In this document: positions 24,936 through 33,010 of the stretch, piece after piece
Layout: each line of letters opens with the position of its first letter
Numbering within the stretch: the first letter of the stretch is position 1
Assembly (NCBI RefSeq): GCF_024220515.1
Contig: NZ_JAMXOT010000189.1
Location: forward strand, 1-34,638
Source of the DNA: Oscillatoria sp. HE19RPO
GTDB lineage: Bacteria > Cyanobacteriota > Cyanobacteriia > Cyanobacteriales > Laspinemataceae
Direction of reading: 5' to 3'
Length of the DNA stretch: 34,638 bases
Position numbers and translations under genes: made by a program
The notes under the pieces: generated by a model
Told to the model about the DNA's origin: nothing
Databases searched by the model: none
What the model saw: the letters and a program-made list of their open reading frames with translations, nothing else

Positions 24936-27902
24936 ATGTGGCAAAAACTGTGGCCGTGGCTGAAACCAAATCAATCCCTACAACACCGATTCCAAAAACC
25001 GGAACCGCCCCCGCCACCGCGTCAAATCCCCGATATCGAATTTGAGACAAAATTCAGGCCGCTACTCGAAGCAGTAGCAAACGGTGCCAGTGGAGGAGAA
25101 ATTCAGGCATTGAGAATGACAACCGGCATCAAAGCAGAGGAATGGATACCCTGGTTGCAGCGCTTCGGGGAACAGTTGCAACAAAACCCCGAAACTCATG
25201 CAGAAATAGCCCAACGCCTAGTACAGTTCGGGCAACTTCATCGCGGAGAATTGGGAACAGTTGCCGAAAGAATTGGTAGGCAAATATTAGCACAGATAAC
25301 GCCTGCGGTTGTGGAAAAGAAAAAGAAGGATGAGGGACAGGAAAAAGATGAAGCAAAGGAATGGTATCAGCGCGGGAGGGAGCAACGTGCTAGGGGGGAT
25401 TTTACTGATGCCATTGCCTTATTCAATGAAGCAATCCGCCTCAAACCCGATTACCCTGATGCTTATAACAACCGAGGAACAGTGCTGTGTGATAACTTAG
25501 GACAATATGAGGAAGCCATTGCCTCATTCAATGAAACAATCCGCCTCAAACCCGATGACCCTGTAGCTTATTTCTGCCGAGGGGTAGCGCAGTCTAAGTT
25601 AGGACAATATGAGGATGCCATTGCCTCATACAATCAAGCAATCCCCCTCAAAGCCAATTTCCCTGAAGCTTATTCCAACCGAGGGATAGCGCAGTCTGAC
25701 TTAGGAGAATATGAGGATGCCATTGCCTCATACAATGAAGCAATCCGCCTCAAACCCGATGACCCTGTAGCTTATATCAACCGAGGGAACGCGCAGTCTA
25801 AGTTAGGACAATATGAGGATGCCATTGCCTCTTCTGATTCTGCCTTAACTCTAAAACGGGATTATTGGCAAGCTTGGGCAAATCGAGGCATTGCCGCAGG
25901 ACAGGTAAAACAAAAGCGAAATTCTCCTTATTTACCCTCTGCCTTCGCTATCCAAAACCCTGACTTGAATGAGAGAGGATTTGAGGGAGAATTGGCGAGT
26001 TATCAGGAAGGGTTGAAGTATTGCCAGAAAGAGACTCATCCGGAAGGGTGGGGGATGTTGAATCTTGACATTGGCAATATCTATTATGACCGATCGCGCC
26101 AAAACCCCAAAACTCGCCACCAAGACTGGCAAACCGCACACACCTATTATAACCTCGCCCTGGAAACCCTCACAGAAACTGCCTATCCCGAAAATCATTT
26201 AGAAGTCTTGCGCCGATTGATTCGTGTATTACTCGAAACGGGACAGGCGCAGCAGTTGAAACGGTGGGGAACCGATGTTGTACGGCGGTTAGTTGAACAA
26301 TGTCCAAGTCCCGGCAGACAACGGCAACTCGCCCTCAAATTTGCTGATTTTAATCAATTAACCGTGGACTTGTGGGTGCAACAAGGGGATGTGGTGCAGG
26401 CAGTGGAAGTGGCGGAGGCGGGGAAAAATGCCTGTTTGTCTTGGTTGCTGGATGGCAGGGGTGATGCCGTGGCAGAACCGAGTTGGCAGCAGATTCGGCA
26501 GTTGTTGCAGGGTCAGACTGCGGTGGTATATTGGCATCTGAGTCCCTACGCCCTCACTACGTTTATTCTCAAACCGGATGAGGATGAACCCCGGGTGTTG
26601 CGGCAATCCCAGTTTCAGGACCAATCCGGGTATCAGGGGAACTTGCTGGATTTGGAAAACTGGATTGAGGAGTGGAATCAAGCGTATAGTCGCGATAAAG
26701 GCAGCAAAACTAGCGCACAATCGACCAGTTGGCGCGAGTCTTTGCCGCAACAACTCGACTGCCTCGCAGAGATTCTCCAGATTTCGGCAATTTTAGAGGA
26801 ATTGGAGGGTTGCCAAGGATATCACCGCCTGATTCTGATTCCGCACAAAGACTTGCATCGCCTTCCCCTCCATGCCTTATTTTTCAAAAGTGAGGGATTC
26901 CCCGAGAGTTGCACTATCACCTATCTCCCGAGTGCAGCATTTGGATTGAGTCGGTTAGATGCTAATCTATCTCATTTTATTGGTAGTATCGGGGAAGAAG
27001 AATTTTTTCAACCCCACGAAGAACCCCCCCAACCCCCCCTTGCTAAGGGGGGGCTTTTCAGTATCGAAGAAGAACCCCCCCAACCCCCCCTTGCTAAGGG
27101 GGGGCTTTTCAGTATCGAAGAAGAACCCCCCCAACCCCCCCTTGCTAAGGGGGGGCTTTTCGGTTCTCTACTCAGTATCGAAAATCCCCGCAGTATCATC
27201 AAAGATAGGGACGGTTCGCACAAAGCTCTTGCCGCCCTTCCTGCAGCGGATATTGAATCAGAAATGATTTCCCGAATGTTTCCCCATACCACCCGCCTTG
27301 CAAAAACTGAGGCGACAACCCCTGCGGTAATCACTGCCTTGCAACAGGGTCATGATGTCATGCACTTTACGGGACATGGGGATTATGAATCTGCCGATCC
27401 CCTTACCTCTAAGTTGTTTCTGACTGGTGACAATCAACTCCAGGTTAAAGACATTATCAAACTGAACCTCTATAGCTATCAACTGATCTCCCTTTCCGCC
27501 TGCGAAACTGCTGTCACTGGCAACCCGACGATTACCAGCGAATATGTGGGATTAACCAGTGCATTCCTGCGTTCCGGTGTCGGTTCGGTGCTCAGTACCC
27601 TCTGGCAAGTGGAATCTCGTGCCACCACCTTATTTGCCCTCTATTTTTACCAGCAATTACAACAAGGACATCCCTACCCCGTCGCCTTTACCCATACCCA
27701 AAACTGGCTAAAAACGGTTACCAAGGACGAGTTATTCCAGTGGTATCAGCAACAGATTGACGAACTGGACAAACATCCCCCAGTTCCTCGGGGGATTCGG
27801 CGCGTTTTCACCAGTTGGCAGAAAGAACTTGATACAATAGAGAAAAATCCCCCCTTTGCTGATCCTTATCATTGGGCATCCTTTACCCTTTACGCATTAT
27901 GA
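24936..27902 (+). CDS. TPR-CHAT caspase-like protease
   Basis: A 988-residue protein. Order: an N-terminal basic/Pro-rich start (PEPPPPPR), a small helical region (about 35-115), a charged linker, five or six near-identical TPR units (about 135-315, for example QYEDAIASYNEAIRLKPDDP), a helical middle, and a C-terminal CHAT domain (about 575-988). The caspase-type dyad is intact: His814 in HFTGHG and Cys856 in LSACETA, with GVGSVLSTLW following. CHAT domains are clan CD cysteine proteases usually triggered by TPR-sensed signals. I chose the ATG at 24936, with GGAG eight bases before it, over a GTG at 24897. Residues 695-743 are three 17-residue units encoded by an in-frame palindromic DNA repeat. 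The stop overlaps the next start (ATGA). Confidence 0.92.
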   Translation: MWQKLWPWLKPNQSLQHRFQKPEPPPPPRQIPDIEFETKFRPLLEAVANGASGGEIQALRMTTGIKAEEWIPWLQRFGEQLQQNPETHAEIAQRLVQFGQLHRGELGTVAERIGRQILAQITPAVVEKKKKDEGQEKDEAKEWYQRGREQRARGDFTDAIALFNEAIRLKPDYPDAYNNRGTVLCDNLGQYEEAIASFNETIRLKPDDPVAYFCRGVAQSKLGQYEDAIASYNQAIPLKANFPEAYSNRGIAQSDLGEYEDAIASYNEAIRLKPDDPVAYINRGNAQSKLGQYEDAIASSDSALTLKRDYWQAWANRGIAAGQVKQKRNSPYLPSAFAIQNPDLNERGFEGELASYQEGLKYCQKETHPEGWGMLNLDIGNIYYDRSRQNPKTRHQDWQTAHTYYNLALETLTETAYPENHLEVLRRLIRVLLETGQAQQLKRWGTDVVRRLVEQCPSPGRQRQLALKFADFNQLTVDLWVQQGDVVQAVEVAEAGKNACLSWLLDGRGDAVAEPSWQQIRQLLQGQTAVVYWHLSPYALTTFILKPDEDEPRVLRQSQFQDQSGYQGNLLDLENWIEEWNQAYSRDKGSKTSAQSTSWRESLPQQLDCLAEILQISAILEELEGCQGYHRLILIPHKDLHRLPLHALFFKSEGFPESCTITYLPSAAFGLSRLDANLSHFIGSIGEEEFFQPHEEPPQPPLAKGGLFSIEEEPPQPPLAKGGLFSIEEEPPQPPLAKGGLFGSLLSIENPRSIIKDRDGSHKALAALPAADIESEMISRMFPHTTRLAKTEATTPAVITALQQGHDVMHFTGHGDYESADPLTSKLFLTGDNQLQVKDIIKLNLYSYQLISLSACETAVTGNPTITSEYVGLTSAFLRSGVGSVLSTLWQVESRATTLFALYFYQQLQQGHPYPVAFTHTQNWLKTVTKDELFQWYQQQIDELDKHPPVPRGIRRVFTSWQKELDTIEKNPPFADPYHWASFTLYAL
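27018..27164 (+). repeat. three in-frame 51-bp units with C7/G7 hairpin
   Basis: Each unit holds CCCCCCCTTGCTAAGGGGGG plus G, a 7-bp stem around TTGCTAA, and encodes EEPPQPPLAKGGLFSI. The units differ almost nowhere, so the expansion is recent. They lie inside the CHAT domain before the catalytic residues and keep the frame (51 = 3 x 17). Confidence 0.95.
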
Positions 27903-28351
27903 AAGATTCAGACGCCTTAATTTTTCAATCTTTTCTGGCTGCACTCACCCAGTTAGACTCGGCATTACCTGATGCCGTCCAATCCCAACTCAACCAAATC
28001 GCTGACTCCCTGGATAGCGATCGCCTGGATGAAATCGCCGAAGAGTATCCTCCCTTAAAATCGATTTATGAAGAGGCGCATTGTTGGTTAGTCAAACAGG
28101 GTAACCACCAGCGCATGGGCTTAGATACTATCCCTGATGCTTCTTGGCAAAAGGAGAATACCGCTTCCCTCGCCCTCGATAACACCTCCAAGAAAATTGG
28201 TGATTCTACTCCATTAACGGATATACTGCCAAACATCCAGGAAGCACTTAACGATGAGGAGTTAGTCCAAATGACTAAACAAGTATGCCAGAGTAGCGAC
28301 TCGGTAGACTCGGCCAAAGTTGCCCTATTTGGCTACATTCAAATCGCCTAA
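27899..28351 (+). CDS. small acidic helical protein coupled to CHAT gene
   Basis: A 150-residue, acidic, mostly helical protein (begins MKDSDALIFQSFLAALTQL). Its ATG overlaps the stop of the CHAT gene as ATGA, so translation is coupled and the two products are probably made in fixed ratio. The frame is open 27 bases further up but the overlapping ATG is the natural start. No domain is recognised. Position and size match a small partner, substrate, inhibitor or adaptor of the protease. From memory, caspase/TPR-associated conflict systems include such a small protein, but I cannot confirm homology. Confidence 0.7.
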   Translation: MKDSDALIFQSFLAALTQLDSALPDAVQSQLNQIADSLDSDRLDEIAEEYPPLKSIYEEAHCWLVKQGNHQRMGLDTIPDASWQKENTASLALDNTSKKIGDSTPLTDILPNIQEALNDEELVQMTKQVCQSSDSVDSAKVALFGYIQIA

Positions 28352-28458
28352 TTTTCTATCAAGCCTGTTAACATTCTATGTGAAACAGATTTGAGCCGAG
28401 ATGAAGGTAGCCCTTTTCCCGCCTGCTTTAGCCGTTATTCCCCCAAACTGGATCAACC

Positions 28459-30060
28459 ATGAGTGAATGCGATCGCCTAATTTATATTAATATTGACCGA
28501 TTCCTCTATGATCTTGCCGAAGGTTTGGGGCAATCCGATGAAAATATTCAGAAAAATTGCCAGAATTTTTGGCAAAAAATCTATGGAGAAACGTTTCCTA
28601 ATGAAAAATTAGCCGATATCAAGGCGAGTCAAGCCTTAACTGCCGATTATCGTGATTTGCTGAAAAGCCAATACGAACCCTTTGCTTCAAATTATGATGG
28701 ATATTACTACCCGGTAAAAATCGGGGATACCTACGCCCTCCTGATGGAATGTGCCGGAAAAATAGTCTCGGAAACGGAAAAATCTACCCCCAAGGATATC
28801 AAGGAACAAATTCCCTGGATTAAAAGGATTCTCGATTCGCAACTGCACCCATTTCCGGCAACCCTTGGGGAGAGTTGGTTAATCTGGGGACAGCTTGCCA
28901 GTGACACCCTTGATCCGGACTCTCTGGAAACAATCGCTAAAACCTGTTACGAAAGTTTGGGTATTTTTCCGGCTTCCAAATGGGACCGAGATTTTAAGAA
29001 TGCTGGAGAATTTCAAGGGGTCAAGTTTTATGAACTCTGGCGCGTTCCTGGCGATAGCGGCAATCTTAACCAAAACTACCATTTATTAATCTGCCTTTTT
29101 CCCCACAACAGCGGCACATTCATGGTAAACAATCCGCAGTCCCAGCAAATGATTACGAGTATTTTACCCCTATTTATTGAGTTATTTCACTTTCGCAATA
29201 AAATAATTTGGGCTTACACCCAAAGTCGGCAACTCAAGATCCAGATGAAACAAGCCTCTCAAGAGATTCAAGCCATCATCAACGGATTACCGCAACAAGT
29301 AAAATCTACACGACTTGATCTCAAAGAGATGCAAATCACCCTACAAAAATGCTTGACAATTTTCTCGGGTTATGCAAGCCGTATTAGCGAGTTGGAAGAA
29401 CAGCAACAGACAATTGCCACTAACTTACACAACTATAAAAAGCAACTCACCATCATGCCTGAAGCCCTCAATCCCAAATGGAAAGGCGATCGAAGTTTCC
29501 AGTTTTTAAACAGATTCAGCAAATACACTCAGGAGAAATATATCCCCCAGATTCAAGCGGATCTCGGCAGTTTAAGTGCCGAATTGCGCTTACTGGAAAA
29601 TGCGATTAAAACCATTGAAGGCATCATCCAACTGGAACAAACCAAAAGCGATCGCGCCTTAAGCGAAACCGTGGCGATCGCTACCGTGGGACTGGGAGTG
29701 AGTGCAATTACCGCCACTGTTGCCTCCACTCAACATTCCCTCCAATGTTCTCAACCGCCTGAAATGGAGAGATTGCCCGAATGCGATCGCTTTTTTATGC
29801 TAACTCCACCCTTCATCTGGAGTATTGCTGCTGCTATTCTGTCACCCTTTGTCATCTGGTTACTGCTGCGGTATCGTCCTTTTCGGAGAGGGAAAAAAGG
29901 GATTTTGCCTCATCCGGAAGGGACCCCCCCCAGCCCCCCCTTGCTAAGGGGGGGAGTTGGATTTAGTCGAGATTTGCCGACGGGGGGCGTTGGATTTGAG
30001 GGGGGAAATGTTAGGAATTCTGAAAAAGATGCCATCAACAATGATATCCAAAATGAGTAA
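28459..30060 (+). CDS. coiled-coil protein with two C-terminal membrane helices
   Basis: A 533-residue protein: an N-terminal globular region (about 1-240), a long coiled coil (about 255-400), a first membrane helix (about 405-422, VAIATVGLGVSAITATVA), a loop with two Cys, a second membrane helix (about 452-472, FIWSIAAAILSPFVIWLLL) and a basic stop RYRPFRRGKKG. Both ends should be cytoplasmic, like a two-helix hairpin anchor or pore. Residues about 488-520 (TPPSPPLLRGG, GVGF repeated) are translation of the same palindromic repeat found in the CHAT gene. It follows the small protein by about 100 bases on the same strand. Function is unknown; a membrane effector or sensor released or cut by the CHAT protease is my inference. 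Confidence 0.7.
   Translation: MSECDRLIYINIDRFLYDLAEGLGQSDENIQKNCQNFWQKIYGETFPNEKLADIKASQALTADYRDLLKSQYEPFASNYDGYYYPVKIGDTYALLMECAGKIVSETEKSTPKDIKEQIPWIKRILDSQLHPFPATLGESWLIWGQLASDTLDPDSLETIAKTCYESLGIFPASKWDRDFKNAGEFQGVKFYELWRVPGDSGNLNQNYHLLICLFPHNSGTFMVNNPQSQQMITSILPLFIELFHFRNKIIWAYTQSRQLKIQMKQASQEIQAIINGLPQQVKSTRLDLKEMQITLQKCLTIFSGYASRISELEEQQQTIATNLHNYKKQLTIMPEALNPKWKGDRSFQFLNRFSKYTQEKYIPQIQADLGSLSAELRLLENAIKTIEGIIQLEQTKSDRALSETVAIATVGLGVSAITATVASTQHSLQCSQPPEMERLPECDRFFMLTPPFIWSIAAAILSPFVIWLLLRYRPFRRGKKGILPHPEGTPPSPPLLRGGVGFSRDLPTGGVGFEGGNVRNSEKDAINNDIQNE
29922..29955 (+). repeat. C7/G7 palindromic repeat inside the coiled-coil gene
   Basis: CCCCCCCTTGCTAAGGGGGG occurs once here and, identical in core, three times in the CHAT gene 2.8 kb upstream. 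It is translated as the C-terminal tail after the second membrane helix. Confidence 0.9.
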
Positions 30061-30113
30061 ATTCCAGAGTTTTCTAACAACCCTATTTCCCAAACCCTAA
30101 TCATCAGGTGTTT

Positions 30114-30153
30114 CTCAATGTAGAGGCGATTCGCGAATCGCCTCTACATTGAG
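30114..30153. terminator. 40-bp perfect palindrome, probable terminator
   Basis: CTCAATGTAGAGGCGATTCG and its exact mirror half, followed by GTTTTTGTGTTT. It lies about 55 bases after the coiled-coil gene and should end the CHAT operon. A second version lies at 31196-31235. Confidence 0.75.
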
Positions 30154-30168
30154 GTTTTTGTGTTTCTA

Positions 30169-30290
30169 ATACCAAATCCAGTTGGTAAAAGTCCATTTTC
30201 AGTTTTAGCCCGCGCAGGCGGGCTTTGTCCGTATAGCCCCAGGCTTCAGCCTGTGGGTTTTTACAGACCTTTGACAACCGGATTCCGTAT
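30169..30290 (+). repeat. MITE-like palindromic repeat, full copy
   Basis: 122 bp, ATACCAAATCCAGTTGGTAA to CAACCGGATTCCGTAT, core TAGCCCGCGCAGGCGGGCT. The altered core (CCCGC/GCGGG in place of CCTGC/GCAGG) keeps the pairing. Confidence 0.85.
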
Positions 30291-30392
30291 GACGGCAAAA
30301 TTAGTTAAAATATCAGACAACCCTAGACACCGAATCGGACCCTGGAACAGTCTGGGCACAGAGGGTCTGACCCAGACTCAATGGGGTTGCTT

Positions 30393-30407
30393 CCTGTTTA
30401 ATAATTG
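30393..30407 (+). promoter_or_regulatory. Uma2 upstream element (variant)
   Basis: CCTGTTTAATAATTG, 28 bases before the ATG. TG-TTTAAT is a good extended -10 match. It shares CCTGT and ATTG with the elements before the other three Uma2 genes. Confidence 0.4.
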
Positions 30408-30420
30408 AGAGGTTTAATTT

Positions 30421-31176
30421 ATGGTAACCACCCCTCAACCTACAAAGGTCATTTACCCCGATTGTGATGGAAATCCTATGGCTGAGAATACCCGCCAGTT
30501 TCGTTGGATTGTAGTGATTAAAGAGAATTTAGAAATTCTGTTTGATGATGACCCCAATATCTTTATCGCCGGGGATTTACTTTGGTATCCCGAGGAAGGA
30601 AATAATAAACTGCGTCAGGCCCCTGATGTGATGGTGGCGATCGGACGACCTAAAGGCGATCGCGGGTCTTACAAGCAATGGGAAGAAGGGAATATCCCTC
30701 CCCAAGTCGTGTTTGAAATTCTCTCACCCGGAAATCGTCTCCATGAGATGGCGAAGAAACAAAAGTTTTATGAGCGCTATGGTGTGGAAGAATATTATAT
30801 TTTCGACCCCGATCGCTTCGATTTCAATGGGTGGATACGCAATCAGGCAGGTTCCCTGGATCTGATTGAACACCCAGAAAACTTTACGAGTCCCCGGTTA
30901 GGGATTCGCTTTGAACTCCAGGATGAACAGTTCACCATTTACCGTCCCGATGGCGATCGCTTTCTGACCCCTACGGAGTTATCCAAATTTGCGGAACAAC
31001 AACGTCAAGAAGCCCAACAGCAACGTCAAGAAGCTCAACAACAACGTCAAGAGGCTGAACAGCAACGTCAGGAGGCTGAACAGCAACGATTGCGAGCGGA
31101 GTCCGCAGAAGCACGCCTGCGGGAATTGGAGGCTCGTTTACGCGAACTAGAGGGCGGCGATCGCCATCCTGGATAA
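30421..31176 (+). CDS. Uma2 family protein with C-terminal Gln-rich coiled coil
   Basis: A 251-residue Uma2 protein of the long subtype: QAPDVMVAIGRPKGDR (putative catalytic Asp), PPQVVFEILSPGN (Glu), a KKQKFYERYGVEEYYIFDPD core end, then a region ending FTIYRPDGDRFL. From about residue 195 it becomes a seven-residue repeat of the QQRQEAQ type for about four to five turns and ends in AEARLRELEARLRELEGG, a charged helix. This mirrors the tail of the Uma2 protein at 4510 but with different repeat residues. The repeats are also tandem at DNA level (21 bases), hence prone to length change. A GAGAGG lies ten bases before the ATG. Confidence 0.9.
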   Translation: MVTTPQPTKVIYPDCDGNPMAENTRQFRWIVVIKENLEILFDDDPNIFIAGDLLWYPEEGNNKLRQAPDVMVAIGRPKGDRGSYKQWEEGNIPPQVVFEILSPGNRLHEMAKKQKFYERYGVEEYYIFDPDRFDFNGWIRNQAGSLDLIEHPENFTSPRLGIRFELQDEQFTIYRPDGDRFLTPTELSKFAEQQRQEAQQQRQEAQQQRQEAEQQRQEAEQQRLRAESAEARLRELEARLRELEGGDRHPG

Positions 31177-31195
31177 TAGAACTTACGCTTTACCC

Positions 31196-31235
31196 CTAAA
31201 TGTAGAGGCGATTCGCGAATCGCCTCTACGTTTAG
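31196..31235. terminator. 40-bp near-perfect palindrome, probable terminator
   Basis: CTAAATGTAGAGGCGATTCG and its mirror half. Compared with 30114-30153 the third base pair has changed C-G to A-T, and one T-A pair to T-G (wobble in RNA), so pairing is kept. It follows the Uma2 gene by 20 bases. Confidence 0.75.
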
Positions 31236-31285
31236 GTTTCGGTGTTTCTAAAAACCCTGTTTTTCCAACCCTAATCCTCAGTCGG

Positions 31286-31333
31286 TTTCAAACCTGTACA
31301 GGCGATTCTCGAATCGCCCCTACAGGGTTGAAA
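31286..31333. terminator. hairpin between convergent genes
   Basis: Imperfect stem TTTCAAACCTGTACAGGCGA / inverse partner ending GGGTTGAAA around GATTCTCGAATC, three mismatches in about 23 pairs. It sits 20 bases beyond the stop of the minus-strand transporter and shares the GGCGATTC..GAATCGCC core with the two palindromes before it. Confidence 0.65.
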
Positions 31334-31351
31334 ACCTCGCCGGTTGTCCCT

Positions 31352-32602
31352 TCAAACCTCACTCACCTTATCTCGCTTCAAGAGCAAACTGGCAACAACC
31401 ATCCCCACAATTGCCAAAAATATCATGGGATAAAAGGCATAAGTATAGCTGCCAAACCAATCACGAATTTGTCCTGCCACTAGGGTTCCTAACAATGCAC
31501 CCACGCCATAAGCTGTAAACACAATTCCGTAATTTTGAGCATAATTATCCGGATTAAATAAGCGCAGGGTTGTCGTGGGTGCGATCGCTAACCATCCCCC
31601 TAGCGATGCCCAGAATAGACAAAAGGCAATCAAATAGGTGGCAACTTGTCCCTCTTGGACATTCAGCATCAACAGGCAGGCAATCAACACGAGGGTATAA
31701 GAAACCATCGCCACGTAGCGGGGTTTAAAGCGATCGGTTAACCAGCCAAATAGGGGGCGACTGATGCCATTAAATAGGGCAAATAATGAGACACTGCTGG
31801 CAGCTAATGCCGGGTCAATGTTAATCATTTCCTCCCCAACGGGACTGGAAATACCGATCGCACTCAATCCGACAAAGGTGCCGATGCTGTAGCAAATCCA
31901 CAGTCCATAAAAAGACCGACTTTTCAGGATATTCCCGGGATAGGCGCTGGGGACGGCACAGGAAGCTGCCGTCAATGGTTGTTTCGGTTGCCAGTCTTTT
32001 GGTGGCATTTTCAGGGTGGTGGCGATCGCCAGAATAATGAAAGTAAAGGCAATCCCTAAAATCCGCAAGGTTTCTCGCACACTATAGGCATCAATTAACC
32101 CTTTCGCCAGGGGTGCAGTGATTAAAGGAGAGAGTCCAAATCCAATAATTGTTAACCCCACTGCTAATCCTTTTTTATCCGGAAACCATCGCGCCACCAC
32201 TGCCATTGGTACGCCATAGGCAATTCCCACCCCAGTCCCGGCAATCAATCCGTAGGTGAGAGTCATTCCTACAATATTGTTGGCAAAACTAGAAAGAATG
32301 TAACCGAGTCCGACAATGATTCCCCCGATTGCCGTAACAATTCTTGAGCCAATTCGGGTCACATAAAACCCGGCAATAGGCATCATGACGGCATAAAAAA
32401 CCAATGCCACAGTATAAGGTAACAAACTTTCCGTTGCGCCAATATTCAGTTCCCCTTCTAGGGGTTTTCTAAATACACTCCAAGAGTAAACACTCCCCAG
32501 ACATAGTAAAACGCTCATTCCCAGGGGAATCATTAACCATCTGCCCTGTTGTGCAGGCAGTCCAAATAGGGTTGATTCTGAGCGATCGTGAGTGACATTC
32601 AT
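31352..32602 (-). CDS. MFS transporter, oxalate/formate antiporter-like (OFA family)
   Basis: A 416-residue protein with twelve hydrophobic helices and two halves separated by a central loop (about 195-225). YSWSVFRKPLEGELN in the first loop is the OFA-type signature, and NGISRPLFGWLTDRFKPR is the MFS loop motif in the second half. Such proteins exchange or take up small monocarboxylates or dicarboxylates; the substrate here is not known. GGGAG lies nine bases before the ATG at 32602 (a GTG directly upstream at 32605 is possible). It is a single gene, divergent from the DUF1206 gene. Confidence 0.88.
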   Translation of the reverse strand: MNVTHDRSESTLFGLPAQQGRWLMIPLGMSVLLCLGSVYSWSVFRKPLEGELNIGATESLLPYTVALVFYAVMMPIAGFYVTRIGSRIVTAIGGIIVGLGYILSSFANNIVGMTLTYGLIAGTGVGIAYGVPMAVVARWFPDKKGLAVGLTIIGFGLSPLITAPLAKGLIDAYSVRETLRILGIAFTFIILAIATTLKMPPKDWQPKQPLTAASCAVPSAYPGNILKSRSFYGLWICYSIGTFVGLSAIGISSPVGEEMINIDPALAASSVSLFALFNGISRPLFGWLTDRFKPRYVAMVSYTLVLIACLLMLNVQEGQVATYLIAFCLFWASLGGWLAIAPTTTLRLFNPDNYAQNYGIVFTAYGVGALLGTLVAGQIRDWFGSYTYAFYPMIFLAIVGMVVASLLLKRDKVSEV

Positions 32603-32605
32603 CAC

Positions 32606-33010
32606 TGCTAACTCCCTTTTAGAGATAATTCTAGTGGATTTCTATGGGTTCCTTGCTGATTTTTATGGTTTAGCTCGTTTCTATAGAGTTTCTTTTATCA
32701 GAGTTGAACCCTCTGATTGCTTCACCTTGTACTGTACCACGATTTGCAGTCCTGCTTATCATGAAAACTTGATTTTTCCCGAGGCAGGACTCTGCGATCG
32801 CCAAGGGGTGGGGGTCTGGTATCCCAGAAACGACAGCCCCAAATTTGAGCCTTTTGATAGAGGTGGGATTGAATATATTTTTGTATCCTAGGGATAATCC
32901 ACTTGAAACTTAGCAGCTCAAACCTTTCCCGCCTTTCCCGTGGGAACTCTTTCGGTTGCTTCCTTCAGGAATTGACTATTTAAAATAATCGCTTAAAACT
33001 GAGATAGATC
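32606..33010. other. intergenic region between divergent transporter and DUF1206 gene
   Basis: About 400 bases, moderately AT-rich. The open frame running from the transporter start to about 32891 has no coding character (phase shared with the transporter leader, unusual composition). It must contain two promoters. No repeat or RNA structure stands out, which makes it the plainest gap of the window. Confidence 0.4.

Noticed and set aside
32592-32891. A 99-codon plus-strand frame in the transporter/DUF1206 gap.
   Set aside because: It starts inside the transporter's start region on the opposite strand, lacks a ribosome-binding site and has irregular, Phe/Tyr-rich composition.
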